DNA of 64,000 bases, taken from JAIPAN01 sp040403555 (GTDB taxonomy: Bacteria; Bacteroidota; Bacteroidia; Sphingobacteriales; Sphingobacteriaceae). Shown here in pieces: positions 1 to 9,115 of this stretch (position 1 is its first letter; every line of letters starts with the position of its first letter). The notes under the pieces are model-generated. The model was given only the letters and a program-made list of their open reading frames with translations, was not told the origin of the DNA and made no database searches. The position numbers and the translations under genes are program-made. The DNA lies in assembly GCA_040403555.1 (NCBI GenBank), contig JBBAKN010000001.1, forward strand, positions 186,001 through 250,000. Reading direction: 5' to 3'.

Positions 1-1
1 T

Positions 2-1438
2 TCTGGAGGTTGGCGCATGCGGGTTATTCTTGCCAAAATACTCTTACAAACACCAGATATTTTATTACTCGATGAGCCTACTAACCACTTGGATTTACCA
101 TCCATTAAATGGCTAGAAGGCTATTTACAAGCTTTTGAGGGCGCCATCGTTATTGTATCTCACGATAGGTATTTTTTAGATCGTGTGGTAAATAAAATTG
201 TAGAATCTCGTAAAGGAAAATTAATCCCGTATGCCGGAAATTATTCGTTTTATGTAGAAGAAAAGGGGCTTAGAGAAGAAATTCAAAGCGGACAATACAA
301 AAATCAACAAGCAAAAATTAAGCAAGAAGAAAAGCTAATTGAACGCTTTAGAGCCAAAGCTAGTAAAGCCAAAATGGCGCAATCGCGAATTAAAGCCCTG
401 GAACGAATGGAACGTGTGGATGATGTAGATGACGATAACCCTAGTGTAAATTTCAGCTTTAAATTCAGTAAACAATCGGGCCGCCATGTTATTCGAATGG
501 AGCACGTTTCCAAATCGTATCCGAACTTACCTATTCTAACAAAAACTACCGCCACCATTGAAAAAGGTGATAAAATTGCATTAATAGGTGCCAATGGCCG
601 TGGTAAATCGACCTTGTTGCGTATTATTGCCTCAGCTGATAAGAAATATGAAGGGCGCTGCGAAACCGGGCATAACGTAACTCAAACCTTTTTTGCACAA
701 CATCAGCTAGAAGCACTCCACCTGGATAATACTATTTTAAACGAATTACAGACCTTTGCGCCAAAACATACCGAAACGGAATTACGCTCTATTTTGGGTT
801 GTTTCTTATTCACCGGCGATGATGTATTTAAACGGATAAAAGTACTTTCAGGAGGCGAAAAATCGAGGGTAGCCTTGGCTAAAGCCCTTACCGCTGATGC
901 CAACTTTTTAATTCTCGATGAGCCCACCAACCACTTAGATATTCAATCGGTAAACATCTTGATACAAGCCTTAAAGCAATACGAAGGCACCTTTATTGTG
1001 GTTTCCCACGACCGTTATTTATTAGATAATGTGGCTAATAAAATTTGGTATATTGAAGATCAGCAAATTAAAGAGTACCCAGGCACCTACGCCGAGTACG
1101 AAGAATGGCTAGCCAAGCGTCCGAGCAAACCAACTAATTTGGCTACTGAACCACCAAAGGAAACTAAAAAAGTTGAAAATGCTCCCATGCAAGAAGATAA
1201 CAACAAGATGCTAAAAAAATTGAATCAAGAAATTGGTACCTTGGAGGAAAGTCTTGCTAGCTTAAAAGAGGATTTAAGTGAAATTGAAAATTCGCTTGCC
1301 AAGCCCGAAATTTATGGTGATGTTTCAAAACTTTCGGAGCATACCACACGTTATGAAGAAGTAAAAAGTACGCTTAACCAAACAAAAGTAGCATGGGAAG
1401 CATTGGCCGAACAAATTCTAGAATTAGAATCCTGCTAA
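2..1438 (+). CDS. ABC-F family ATPase, 5' end cut by window edge
   Basis: Soluble tandem-ATPase of the ABC-F family, whose members act on the ribosome (translation factors or antibiotic protection). The reading frame is already open at base 2 with SGGWRMR, the signature motif of the first ATPase domain, followed by Walker B LLLDEPTNHLD. The first Walker A lies upstream of the window, so the ATG at 17 is an internal Met and not the start. The second domain is complete: Walker A GANGRGKST near 590-610, signature LSGGEKSR near 845-868, Walker B LILDEPTNHLD near 910-940. A charged linker sits between the domains and a coiled-coil tail (residues rich in E, K, L) closes the protein, as in Uup-like members. 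No transmembrane segment is visible, which excludes a transporter. Its end overlaps the next gene by 46 nt. Exact subfamily is not assigned. Confidence 0.9.
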   Translation, partial: SGGWRMRVILAKILLQTPDILLLDEPTNHLDLPSIKWLEGYLQAFEGAIVIVSHDRYFLDRVVNKIVESRKGKLIPYAGNYSFYVEEKGLREEIQSGQYKNQQAKIKQEEKLIERFRAKASKAKMAQSRIKALERMERVDDVDDDNPSVNFSFKFSKQSGRHVIRMEHVSKSYPNLPILTKTTATIEKGDKIALIGANGRGKSTLLRIIASADKKYEGRCETGHNVTQTFFAQHQLEALHLDNTILNELQTFAPKHTETELRSILGCFLFTGDDVFKRIKVLSGGEKSRVALAKALTADANFLILDEPTNHLDIQSVNILIQALKQYEGTFIVVSHDRYLLDNVANKIWYIEDQQIKEYPGTYAEYEEWLAKRPSKPTNLATEPPKETKKVENAPMQEDNNKMLKKLNQEIGTLEESLASLKEDLSEIENSLAKPEIYGDVSKLSEHTTRYEEVKSTLNQTKVAWEALAEQILELESC

Positions 1439-2736
1439 AAACTGGATTAACCTTACTTTTTATAACGCTATGCAGCCTTGCTTGGGGCCAAAAAAAGGCG
1501 AAATTAATGCCATTATCTGCTCCAGAGCAGGTCTATAGCTACGAAAATGCAACCTATATTCCTGAAATACGTACGGTAGAATTTTACAACCGAAACAAAG
1601 AACAATCCTTCCCCGTATATACTTTAAATTCTTCAGAAGAACTCCTGTTGTGTTTCGACGATTTGCGCCCCGGAATTCGCTCGTTATACTATAGCGTAGA
1701 ACACTGCGATGCCGAGTGGAATAGCAGTCGCCTCTCTCCAATAGAGTATTTAGAAAGCTTTCCCGAGGAGCGTATTACTGACTATCGTTCTTCTTTTAAT
1801 ACCCTCCAAAAATACACGCATTACGAAGTCATTCTGCCAAATTTTAGCATCAAACCAAAACTATCCGGTAATTATTTACTTAAAGTTTATGAAGATGCCA
1901 ACCCACGTAAAATACTGCTAACTAGGCAGTTTTATGTAGAAAGTAAGCATGTTAGCATTCAGGCTGAACTGGTCCGTTCTTCAAACATATCGGCAAGAAA
2001 CGAAAATCAAAAAATTAATTTCAGCATACAAACCTCGGGCCTAAGTATACAAAACCCCTACCTCGATGTGTGGGCAAAGGTGTTTCAAAATAACCGAATA
2101 GCCGATGCTCAAAAAATAACTAAACCAACTTTTGTGCGTGGCGATGCGCTTGTTTATTACGATCTAAACACCTTAGATTTTGTTGGTAGTAATGAGTTTC
2201 GGCATTTCGATTTGCGAAGTTTGCGTTACCAATCGGAACGTGTAAGTGCTATAACTAAAGATTCGGCCAATTGGGTAATACTAACGCCCGAACCTTCTTA
2301 CGCAACAGCGGCATATAGTTTTGTTTTTGATGCAAATGGTTCATTTTTTATTCGCAACCAAGAAGGCAGAAGCGCTACCACCGATTCCGATTACGCTACA
2401 GTTCAATTCAGATTAAATGCCACAAAACCTGTAGAAGCAGGAACTGCATATATTGTAGGGGCTTTCAATAATTTTCAATTAAAAGAAGAAAATAAACTTA
2501 CTTATCTAGAATCGAGCCGAAAATTTGTAGGAAATACATTTTTGAAACAAGGCGTGTACGATTACCAATACGTTTGGCTAGCAGCAGATGGTGTGTTAAA
2601 TAACACCTATTTTGAAGGTTCACATTTCGAAACTGAAAATAATTACCAGATTTTAGTGTATTATCGTAAGCCTGGTGGGCGCTGGGATGAATTACTAGGT
2701 TTTACGCAGATTAATTCAGCTAATCGTTTAAACTAG
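1393..2736 (+). CDS. DUF5103 / type IX secretion system plug-domain protein
   Basis: Exported protein of 447 residues. It resembles the DUF5103 family, now described as the type IX secretion plug domain, which closes the outer-membrane SprA translocon. The N-terminus holds a basic stretch followed by a hydrophobic segment (LTLLFITLCSLAWGQ), a plausible signal peptide. The body is beta-rich with many aromatic residues, including the SYENATYIPEIRTVEFY region near the mature N-terminus that is typical of the family. The ATG at 1393 lies within the 3' end of the ABC-F gene but is the only Met before the signal peptide, so it is kept as the start. Its stop region overlaps the convergent mnmD gene by 9 nt. 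Family assignment is from recognised sequence pattern and function is by analogy; a T9SS would fit a Bacteroidota genome. Confidence 0.8.
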   Translation: MGSIGRTNSRIRILLKTGLTLLFITLCSLAWGQKKAKLMPLSAPEQVYSYENATYIPEIRTVEFYNRNKEQSFPVYTLNSSEELLLCFDDLRPGIRSLYYSVEHCDAEWNSSRLSPIEYLESFPEERITDYRSSFNTLQKYTHYEVILPNFSIKPKLSGNYLLKVYEDANPRKILLTRQFYVESKHVSIQAELVRSSNISARNENQKINFSIQTSGLSIQNPYLDVWAKVFQNNRIADAQKITKPTFVRGDALVYYDLNTLDFVGSNEFRHFDLRSLRYQSERVSAITKDSANWVILTPEPSYATAAYSFVFDANGSFFIRNQEGRSATTDSDYATVQFRLNATKPVEAGTAYIVGAFNNFQLKEENKLTYLESSRKFVGNTFLKQGVYDYQYVWLAADGVLNNTYFEGSHFETENNYQILVYYRKPGGRWDELLGFTQINSANRLN

Positions 2737-3405
2737 CTTAACCGCCCTTAGCATTTCTCTCTTTCCGGGTGCCCCTGGTGCTTTTTCAATAGCAAAACCT
2801 AATGATTTCATGCTGCGTTTTAAATTTCCGGTTATGGCATAGGTTACAAATACACCACCCGGTTTTAAATACCTGCAAACTTTTTCTAAAGCTTCGGTAG
2901 TCCACATTTCAGGCTGATGAATAGCTGCAAAAGCATCAAAATAAATCACATCTACTTGGCCTTCCATGGTAAAATCGGCTAATAAACTCTTTGCCACGTT
3001 TAGGTTAATGCCAGAACAAATTACGTTAGGTGCCGAAAATGCTTTTTGATAGTTAGCCAGAAATCCCTCCCAAATATCCTTCTTCACAAACTGATTATAA
3101 CCCGTTTGTGCAAGTAAAGTTTCGGATAAGGGATAAGCTTCTATAGCTGTATATTCCAGTTGTACTGAATGTTTTGCAGCATAATCTGCTGTTAGCAAGA
3201 AATTTAAACCGGTACCCAAACCCACTTCTAATATTCGTACCGCAGGCTGAGCGTTTTGCGCCAAAAAATAATCCAAACCCGACTCTATAAAAACGTGCTT
3301 GCTCTCTTGTAAAGCACCATGTTTAGAATGGTAGTTTTCGCCTACTTCGGGTTGAAATAGGGTTAATGAGCCGTCGGCAGTGGGGACTAGAAAAGGGGTT
3401 TGCAT
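2728..3405 (-). CDS. mnmD: tRNA (5-methylaminomethyl-2-thiouridine)-methyltransferase MnmD
   Basis: Cytoplasmic SAM-dependent methyltransferase expected to carry out the last step of mnm5s2U34 formation in tRNA anticodons, methylating the nm5 intermediate. At 225 residues it corresponds to the stand-alone MnmD domain and lacks the FAD oxidoreductase half of the fused enterobacterial MnmC. The SAM-binding motif ILEVGLGTGLNFL is clear, as are the downstream acidic VDVIYFDAFA (family pattern DAFAPxxxPxxW; here AAIHQPEMW) and PGGVFVTYA. The ATG at 3405 is preceded by TATCTTTG with only four intervening bases, so the mRNA may be leaderless. The gene converges with the plug-domain gene, overlapping it by 9 nt. 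Confidence 0.9.
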   Translation of the reverse strand: MQTPFLVPTADGSLTLFQPEVGENYHSKHGALQESKHVFIESGLDYFLAQNAQPAVRILEVGLGTGLNFLLTADYAAKHSVQLEYTAIEAYPLSETLLAQTGYNQFVKKDIWEGFLANYQKAFSAPNVICSGINLNVAKSLLADFTMEGQVDVIYFDAFAAIHQPEMWTTEALEKVCRYLKPGGVFVTYAITGNLKRSMKSLGFAIEKAPGAPGKREMLRAVKLV

Positions 3406-3409
3406 TGCC

Positions 3410-3417
3410 CAAAGATA
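3410..3417 (-). promoter_or_regulatory. Bacteroidota -7 box of mnmD
   Basis: TATCTTTG matches the phylum-specific TAnnTTTG consensus. GGCA separates it from the ATG at 3405, so transcription should begin at or next to the start codon. Confidence 0.6.
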
Positions 3418-3441
3418 CTAGCCAAAACTTTTGTTGCCTAA

Positions 3442-3711
3442 TTATTTAAAATCAGGCTTTAGAATAATAAACAAAAGGATAAAAAAGAGATACAGCAGCA
3501 CTGGCAACGTAGGAATAGCCAAAACACAAACAGCTGCTAGCAATTGATTAAAATAGGTTTGTAAAATAATACCGAGTACAAATAGAAAGACCACTAGCAA
3601 TAAAATGGTTACTAAAAGCCCCATGTCTTTATTCGCACTTTTTAGATTAAAAACAATGAAAAAAATCGAACAAAAAGTTATGAATAGCTCTATGCGGTAT
3701 ATCCAAATCAT
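3442..3711 (-). CDS. small hypothetical membrane protein
   Basis: Hypothetical protein of 89 residues, not recognised. Three hydrophobic segments are visible (roughly residues 5-23, 31-52 and 57-83), so it should sit in the inner membrane with very short loops and a short basic tail KPDFK. It lies upstream of mnmD on the same strand, with 36 nt between them that contain the mnmD promoter box. No catalytic motif is seen. It could be a genuine small membrane protein or a spurious frame; its continuous hydrophobicity and position favour a real gene. Confidence 0.5.
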   Translation of the reverse strand: MIWIYRIELFITFCSIFFIVFNLKSANKDMGLLVTILLLVVFLFVLGIILQTYFNQLLAAVCVLAIPTLPVLLYLFFILLFIILKPDFK

Positions 3712-3753
3712 ACGCTATTAACTTAAAAATTAAGTAGTTTATTATGTAAGCAT

Positions 3754-3780
3754 AAAAAAAGCCCCTGAAATCAGGGGCTT
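3754..3780 (-). terminator. Rho-independent terminator after the M13 peptidase gene
   Basis: The stem AAGCCCCTGA / TCAGGGGCTT (3759-3780) is a perfect inverted repeat with a two-base loop. On the minus strand it is followed by a run of seven T (3760-3754). It lies 9 nt beyond the stop of the peptidase gene. Confidence 0.85.
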
Positions 3781-3789
3781 TAAATTTGT

Positions 3790-5835
3790 TTACCAAATTT
3801 TAATTCGGTCTTCGGGTTTTTTGTACAATTTGTCGCCCGGTTGAATATTAAAGGCTTTATACCAAGCATCCATATTTACAGGAGCACCAATGGTCCGGTA
3901 TTCGCCTGGAGAGTGCGGATCGGTTACAATTAACTGAGCAGCTGTTTCGGGTAAGATGGTAGTACGCCAAACTTGAGCCCAAGCCAAAAAGAAACGTTGA
4001 TCTGGGGTGAAACCATCAACTGTTTTTGCAGCTTTCCACTCATCGGTCATTTTATAGGCCTCGTAGGCTGCGTTTAGGCCACCCAGATCACCAATATTTT
4101 CGCCCATGGTTAATTTACCATTTACGTGAATGGTATCTAACACCGTATAAGCATCAAACTGAGCTTGTAGTGCCTTAGCTTTCTCTTTAAATTTGGCTAA
4201 ATCTTCCGTAGTCCACCAATTTCTCAAATTACCATCTTTGTCATATTGGCTACCAGAATCGTCAAAACCATGAGAAATCTCATGACCAATAACCGCTCCA
4301 ATTCCACCATAGTTTACCGCATCATCGGCCTTAGCATCGAAGAATGGGAATTGCAAAATACCTGCAGGAAATACAATTTCGTTTAATACCGGATTGTAAT
4401 AGGCATTTACGGTAGGTGTACTCATACCCCATCGGGTTTTATCAACTGGCTTTCCTAATTGGCCTACCATATCATTGTAACCCCAAACTGCTGCATTACG
4501 AAGATTTTGCAAGAAATTTTCTTTAGAAACAGCTAAGCCATCGTAATTTTTAAATTGATCTGGATAAGCAATTTTAGGGGTAAATGCATGCAACTTATCT
4601 AGTGCTTTCACCTTGGTTTCGGCACTCATCCAATCTAAATTTTTGATACGAATTTCGTAGGCCTTAATTAAGTTTGCTACCATTTGCACCATACGAGCCT
4701 TGGCTTCTGGTTTAAATAGTTTTTCTACGTACAATTGGCCTAACAATTCACCCAAAGTGCCGTCGGTTAATTGCGACATACGTTGCCAACGCGGAGTTTG
4801 TACTTTTTGGCCCGTGAGCACTTGTGTAAACGCAAAATTGGCATCAACAAAAGCAGAACTTAAATAAGGTGCCGATGTTTTTAGCACATTCCACTGCAAA
4901 TACGTTTTCCAATCGCTTACCGGCGTGGCTACCAAAAGCGCATTTAAATCGGTAAAAAACTTAGGAGCACCTACCAGCATCGTATCCTGACCGCTTACCT
5001 TCATTTTAGGTAATAAGAAAGCCCAATTGATGTTAGGTGTGGTTTTAGCAAAATCGGCTACCGAAAATTTGTTGTAGGTTTTATACGGATCACGCATTTC
5101 AACTCGACTCATTTGCGAATTGGCCAAAGATTTTTCGATGGCGAAAATAGTTTCGGCATTTTTCTTGGCTTGGGCCTCAGAAGTACCGCTCAATACAAAT
5201 AACTGAGTGATGTATTTTTTATAGGCATCCTGAATTTTAACATTACGAGCATCCGACTTTAAATAATAATCGCGATCGGGTAAGGTAGTACCACCTTGGC
5301 CTAACTGAGCAATCATTTTGGTGGCTTGCTTACGATCTTGCCCTACATAAAAACTAAATAAAGGAGAACCTAATCCTTGCGTACGCATTACGGCTGCTTC
5401 GCTAATAATATCATCTAAACTAGTAGCTAAGGCAGCTTTAGCTAATTCTGGCAAAATAGGGCTAGAACCCAATTTTTCGATGCCAATACTATCCATACCA
5501 GCAGCATAAAAGTCGCCAACACGGCGTTTTACCGAACCAGCTTTGGCGGTTTTATCATTTTCGGCATCTATTAAAATGTCTTTAACGGCATTGATATTAA
5601 AATCACGCAGCACGTTAAAACTACCCCATCGGGTTTCTTTGGCAGGCACCGGATTGTTCTTAATCCACGTACCACTAGCATACATGTTAAAGTCATTACC
5701 CGGCTTATAGCTAAGGTCCATGTTAGTAGAATCAATAAATTGTTTCTTTGGAGTTCTAGGCGAATCGTGTTGGGCCGAAGCCGATAATCCGCAACATAAA
5801 GCTGCACTTAGCAGCCAATAGGATGAATATTTCAT
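3790..5835 (-). CDS. M13 family zinc metallopeptidase (neprilysin/PepO-like), secreted
   Basis: Secreted or periplasmic zinc endopeptidase of 681 residues, the usual length for bacterial M13 enzymes. A signal peptide (WLLSAALCCGLSASAQ) is present. The N-terminal M13 domain begins around DLSYKPGNDFNMYASGTW. The catalytic domain holds NAYYNPVLNEIVFPAG (substrate-binding region), the zinc motif HEISHGFDD and the third zinc ligand in GENIGDLGG. A conserved C-terminal tail near FFLAWAQVWR precedes the end in KIW. All catalytic residues are present, so it should be active, probably on peptides in the periplasm or on the surface. It stands alone with its own terminator and is divergent from valS. 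Confidence 0.93.
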   Translation of the reverse strand: MKYSSYWLLSAALCCGLSASAQHDSPRTPKKQFIDSTNMDLSYKPGNDFNMYASGTWIKNNPVPAKETRWGSFNVLRDFNINAVKDILIDAENDKTAKAGSVKRRVGDFYAAGMDSIGIEKLGSSPILPELAKAALATSLDDIISEAAVMRTQGLGSPLFSFYVGQDRKQATKMIAQLGQGGTTLPDRDYYLKSDARNVKIQDAYKKYITQLFVLSGTSEAQAKKNAETIFAIEKSLANSQMSRVEMRDPYKTYNKFSVADFAKTTPNINWAFLLPKMKVSGQDTMLVGAPKFFTDLNALLVATPVSDWKTYLQWNVLKTSAPYLSSAFVDANFAFTQVLTGQKVQTPRWQRMSQLTDGTLGELLGQLYVEKLFKPEAKARMVQMVANLIKAYEIRIKNLDWMSAETKVKALDKLHAFTPKIAYPDQFKNYDGLAVSKENFLQNLRNAAVWGYNDMVGQLGKPVDKTRWGMSTPTVNAYYNPVLNEIVFPAGILQFPFFDAKADDAVNYGGIGAVIGHEISHGFDDSGSQYDKDGNLRNWWTTEDLAKFKEKAKALQAQFDAYTVLDTIHVNGKLTMGENIGDLGGLNAAYEAYKMTDEWKAAKTVDGFTPDQRFFLAWAQVWRTTILPETAAQLIVTDPHSPGEYRTIGAPVNMDAWYKAFNIQPGDKLYKKPEDRIKIW

Positions 5836-5944
5836 ATCTTAAGGTGTGATTTTGATACGATGAAGATAAGAGAAAAATTAAGCGAAATGAAATTTTTCTG
5901 CTAAAAAAGCGTACAAAAAACGTCGAAATTGTTTGCTTAAATGC

Positions 5945-5952
5945 TATTTTTG
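5945..5952 (+). promoter_or_regulatory. -7 box upstream of valS
   Basis: TATTTTTG matches TAnnTTTG and ends 18 nt before the ATG at 5971. Transcription from it would start near 5957-5960, which rules out the in-frame ATG at 5941. Confidence 0.55.
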
Positions 5953-5970
5953 CAGCCATACAAACTAAAA

Positions 5971-8592
5971 ATGAGTATATCTAAAACATATAACCCAAAA
6001 GAAGCAGAAGAAAAATGGTATAGCTACTGGCTGGAAAAGAAATTTTTTCGTTCCCTACCCGATGAGCGTGAGCCATATACCATTGTTATTCCCCCACCAA
6101 ATGTAACGGGGGTGTTGCATATGGGGCATATGTTAAACAATACCATTCAGGATGTATTAATTCGTAGAGCCCGCATGCAAGGCAAAAATGCCTGTTGGGT
6201 ACCAGGTACCGACCACGCTTCTATTGCTACCGAAGCTAAGGTTGTGGCCATGCTCAAAGAAAAGGGAATCGAGAAAAAAGACTTAAATCGCCAAGAATTT
6301 TTAGGCTATGCCTATGAATGGAAAGATAAATACGGGGGCATAATCCTCAAACAATTAGAAAAGCTAGGTGCTTCTTGCGATTGGGATCGCACCCGTTTCA
6401 CCATGGAAGAATCGCTTTCAGAAGCGGTTATCGATACGTTTATACACTTGTACAAAAAAGGCTGGATTTACCGTGGTGTACGTATGGTAAACTGGGATCC
6501 GAAAGGAAAAACGGCCGTTTCTGACGAGGAGGTGATTCGTAAAGAAGTAAATCAGAAACTATATTACATTAAATACGCCATTAGCGGAGAGGCAGGCAGC
6601 TATTTAACCATTGCAACTACCAGACCTGAAACGATTATGGCCGATGCGGCCATTTGCGTAAACCCGAATGACGAGCGTTATGTTCACTTAAAAGGCAAAA
6701 CAGTATTCATTCCTTTACTAAATCGTGAAATACCTGTAATTCAGGATGAATATGTGACCATGGATTTTGGAACCGGCTGCCTAAAAGTAACTCCGGCCCA
6801 CGATTTAAACGATTATGAATTGGGTATTAAGCACAAATTGCCCGTAATTGATATTTTAAGTGAAGATGGCACCTTAAACGAAAAAGCTGAAATATTAGTC
6901 GGCGAAGATCGTTTTACAGCCCGTAAAAAGATTGCACTGCTTTTAGAAGAAGCTGGCCATTTAGAAAAAATAGAAGATAATAAATCGCAATTAGGCTATT
7001 CTGAACGTACCGATGCAGTAATTGAACCCAAACTATCCATGCAATGGTTTTGCAAAATGGACGAAATGGCCAAGCCCGCTTTAGACTATGTGTTGAATGG
7101 CGAAGTAAAACTCATCCCCGAGAAATTCACCAATACCTACAAACATTGGATGGAAAATGTGAAAGATTGGTGTATTAGTCGCCAATTGTGGTGGGGACAA
7201 CAAATTCCGGCCTGGTATTTACCAAACGGGGAGTTTGTAATCGCAAAAAACAAAGAAGAAGCTTTTACTGAAGCGCAAAAACTGGACAGCACTATTCAAT
7301 TAGCAGATCTAAAACAAGACGAAGACGTGGTAGATACCTGGTTTTCTTCTTGGTTGTGGCCAATATCGGTTTTCGATGGCTTTAAAGACCCCGATAATAA
7401 AGAAATTAACTACTACTACCCTACCAACGATTTGGTAACTGCTCCCGAAATTTTATTCTTTTGGGTAGCTCGTATGATTATGGCCGGACACGAATTCCGT
7501 GGCCAAGCACCTTTTAAAAATGTGTATTTAACCGGTATTGTACGTGATAAATTTGGCCGTAAAATGTCTAAATCTTTAGGCAATTCTCCCGATCCTATTG
7601 ACTTAATTGAGAAATACGGTGCCGATGGCGTGCGTGTGGGTATGCTTTTATGTTCACCGGCGGGCAACGATTTAATGTTCGACGAAAGTTATTGCGAACA
7701 AGGCCGTAACTTCTCTAACAAAATTTGGAATGCCTTCCGCCTAGTAAAAGGTTGGGAAGTAGATGCCAGCTTGGCCTGCCCCAACGAGCAAAGTATGGCC
7801 TGGTTTGAGAGTAATTTCAATCAAGCTTTACAACAAATAGAAGACGATTTTAACAATTACCGCCTTTCCGAAGCCCTAATGGGTATTTACAAATTGGTTT
7901 GGGACGATTTTTGTGCTTGGTACCTAGAAATGGTAAAACCGGCCTATCAGCAACCTATAGATGCGAATAGCTACCAAGCTACGCTGAACTTTTTTGAAAA
8001 TATTTTAAAACTCATCCATCCGTTTATGCCGTTCTTATCTGAAGAATTGTGGCACGATGAGCTTTTCGAAAAACGAGGCGAAATGGATTGCTGTATTGTT
8101 GCCACTTACCCAAAAGTTGAGACTATCAACGCAGGCATCACCAAAGATTTTGAAAATATACAGCAGGTAATTTCTGAAATAAGAAACATCCGAAACACCA
8201 AACAACTCTCTCCAAAAGAATCGCTTGATTTACAAATTAAAGCCAACTCTGGCATCGAATATCAACGCTATACAGCCATTATTTGCAAATTAGCCAATAT
8301 TGCCCATATCAGTTTTGTAAGCGATAAACCGGCAGGAGCCGCAGCCTTTATGGCCGGTACCGACGAGTTCTTTGTTCCTTTAAGTGAGAACATTGATGCC
8401 GATGCCGAAAAAGAGCGCATTGAAAAAGAATTGGATTATTTGTACGGGTTCTTAAAATCGGTAGATGCCAAGCTAAGTAACGAACGTTTTGTGCAAAATG
8501 CCAAACCAGAAGTGCTAGCCAACGAACAGCAGAAAAAAGCCGATGCCGAAGCGAAAATAATCGTATTAAAAGAAAACTTAACCGCTTTATAA
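5971..8592 (+). CDS. valS: valine--tRNA ligase
   Basis: Class I aminoacyl-tRNA synthetase charging tRNA-Val, 873 residues from the chosen start. The HIGH-type motif HMGH (6118-6129, within PPNVTGVLHMGHMLN) and KMSKS (7561-7575) mark the Rossmann catalytic core. The editing domain lies between them (TTRPETIMADAA, then DFGTGCLKVTPAHDLNDYE). The anticodon-binding region follows, and a C-terminal coiled-coil arm (residues rich in E, K, A, L) is typical of ValRS. The ATG at 5971 (MSISKTYNPKEAEEKW) fits family N-termini. An in-frame ATG at 5941 overlaps the promoter box and is rejected. The stop TAA shares the palindrome TTATAA with the convergent nuclease gene. Confidence 0.97.
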   Translation: MSISKTYNPKEAEEKWYSYWLEKKFFRSLPDEREPYTIVIPPPNVTGVLHMGHMLNNTIQDVLIRRARMQGKNACWVPGTDHASIATEAKVVAMLKEKGIEKKDLNRQEFLGYAYEWKDKYGGIILKQLEKLGASCDWDRTRFTMEESLSEAVIDTFIHLYKKGWIYRGVRMVNWDPKGKTAVSDEEVIRKEVNQKLYYIKYAISGEAGSYLTIATTRPETIMADAAICVNPNDERYVHLKGKTVFIPLLNREIPVIQDEYVTMDFGTGCLKVTPAHDLNDYELGIKHKLPVIDILSEDGTLNEKAEILVGEDRFTARKKIALLLEEAGHLEKIEDNKSQLGYSERTDAVIEPKLSMQWFCKMDEMAKPALDYVLNGEVKLIPEKFTNTYKHWMENVKDWCISRQLWWGQQIPAWYLPNGEFVIAKNKEEAFTEAQKLDSTIQLADLKQDEDVVDTWFSSWLWPISVFDGFKDPDNKEINYYYPTNDLVTAPEILFFWVARMIMAGHEFRGQAPFKNVYLTGIVRDKFGRKMSKSLGNSPDPIDLIEKYGADGVRVGMLLCSPAGNDLMFDESYCEQGRNFSNKIWNAFRLVKGWEVDASLACPNEQSMAWFESNFNQALQQIEDDFNNYRLSEALMGIYKLVWDDFCAWYLEMVKPAYQQPIDANSYQATLNFFENILKLIHPFMPFLSEELWHDELFEKRGEMDCCIVATYPKVETINAGITKDFENIQQVISEIRNIRNTKQLSPKESLDLQIKANSGIEYQRYTAIICKLANIAHISFVSDKPAGAAAFMAGTDEFFVPLSENIDADAEKERIEKELDYLYGFLKSVDAKLSNERFVQNAKPEVLANEQQKKADAEAKIIVLKENLTAL

Positions 8593-9051
8593 ATCGGCGA
8601 ATACAGGCAATTCGGGTACAAATTGGTAGCTTTTCTCCTCCCAATTGAGTAAACAACAATAATGGGCCAAGCCATTACTTACCAATAGCCAAGGCACTCG
8701 GTGTACAAAATTATAACGGGCAATTTGATCAAACGTATCTTGGCTAATTTTTATACTAGGCGCTTTGCATTCTACCAATAATACTTTTTCGCCGACCGCA
8801 TTAAATACCAAAATATCACTTCGTTTTTGCAGGCCATTATAATTTAATCCGCCTTCTAATTGAATAAGGCCTTTAGGCACTTTTTTCTCCTGAATTAGGA
8901 ATTTCACCACGTGTTGCCGTACCCATTCTTCGGGTGTAAGCACTAAAAACTTCTTACGCACTTCATCAAAAATAAACAATGAATCACCCTCTTCCTTTAA
9001 TTTAAAGGAATACGACGGAAAAGCTAAAGGCGTTTGTTGAATGGATAACAC
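8587..9051 (-). CDS. small HsdR N-terminal-type nuclease domain protein
   Basis: Protein of 154 residues resembling the isolated N-terminal nuclease domain of type I restriction HsdR subunits, a form common in Bacteroidota. The PD-(D/E)xK pattern is visible: RSDILVFN supplies the Asp, VLLVECKAP supplies ExK, and a Q (DTFDQIARYN) follows. There is no helicase domain and no hsdM/hsdS neighbour, so it is not a restriction system. A role in DNA repair or quality control is only a guess. The start is a GTG at 9051 and no ATG is available upstream. It diverges from holA (65 nt between start codons) and converges with valS, overlapping by 6 nt. Confidence 0.75.
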   Translation of the reverse strand: MLSIQQTPLAFPSYSFKLKEEGDSLFIFDEVRKKFLVLTPEEWVRQHVVKFLIQEKKVPKGLIQLEGGLNYNGLQKRSDILVFNAVGEKVLLVECKAPSIKISQDTFDQIARYNFVHRVPWLLVSNGLAHYCCLLNWEEKSYQFVPELPVFADL

Positions 9052-9115
9052 AGTCGCTAATTTCAGAAAAAAATGGTAGAAATGGGGCTAAATAATTTGT
9101 AATTTGGCAGCACCC

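Noticed and set aside
304..594. Antisense open frames over the ABC-F, lon, rpsA, hppA and other genes
   Set aside because: They mirror strongly recognised genes on the opposite strand and show no protein features of their own.
5941..5970. Longer valS with start at 5941
   Set aside because: The ATG overlaps the TATTTTTG promoter box and adds ten residues absent from the family start.
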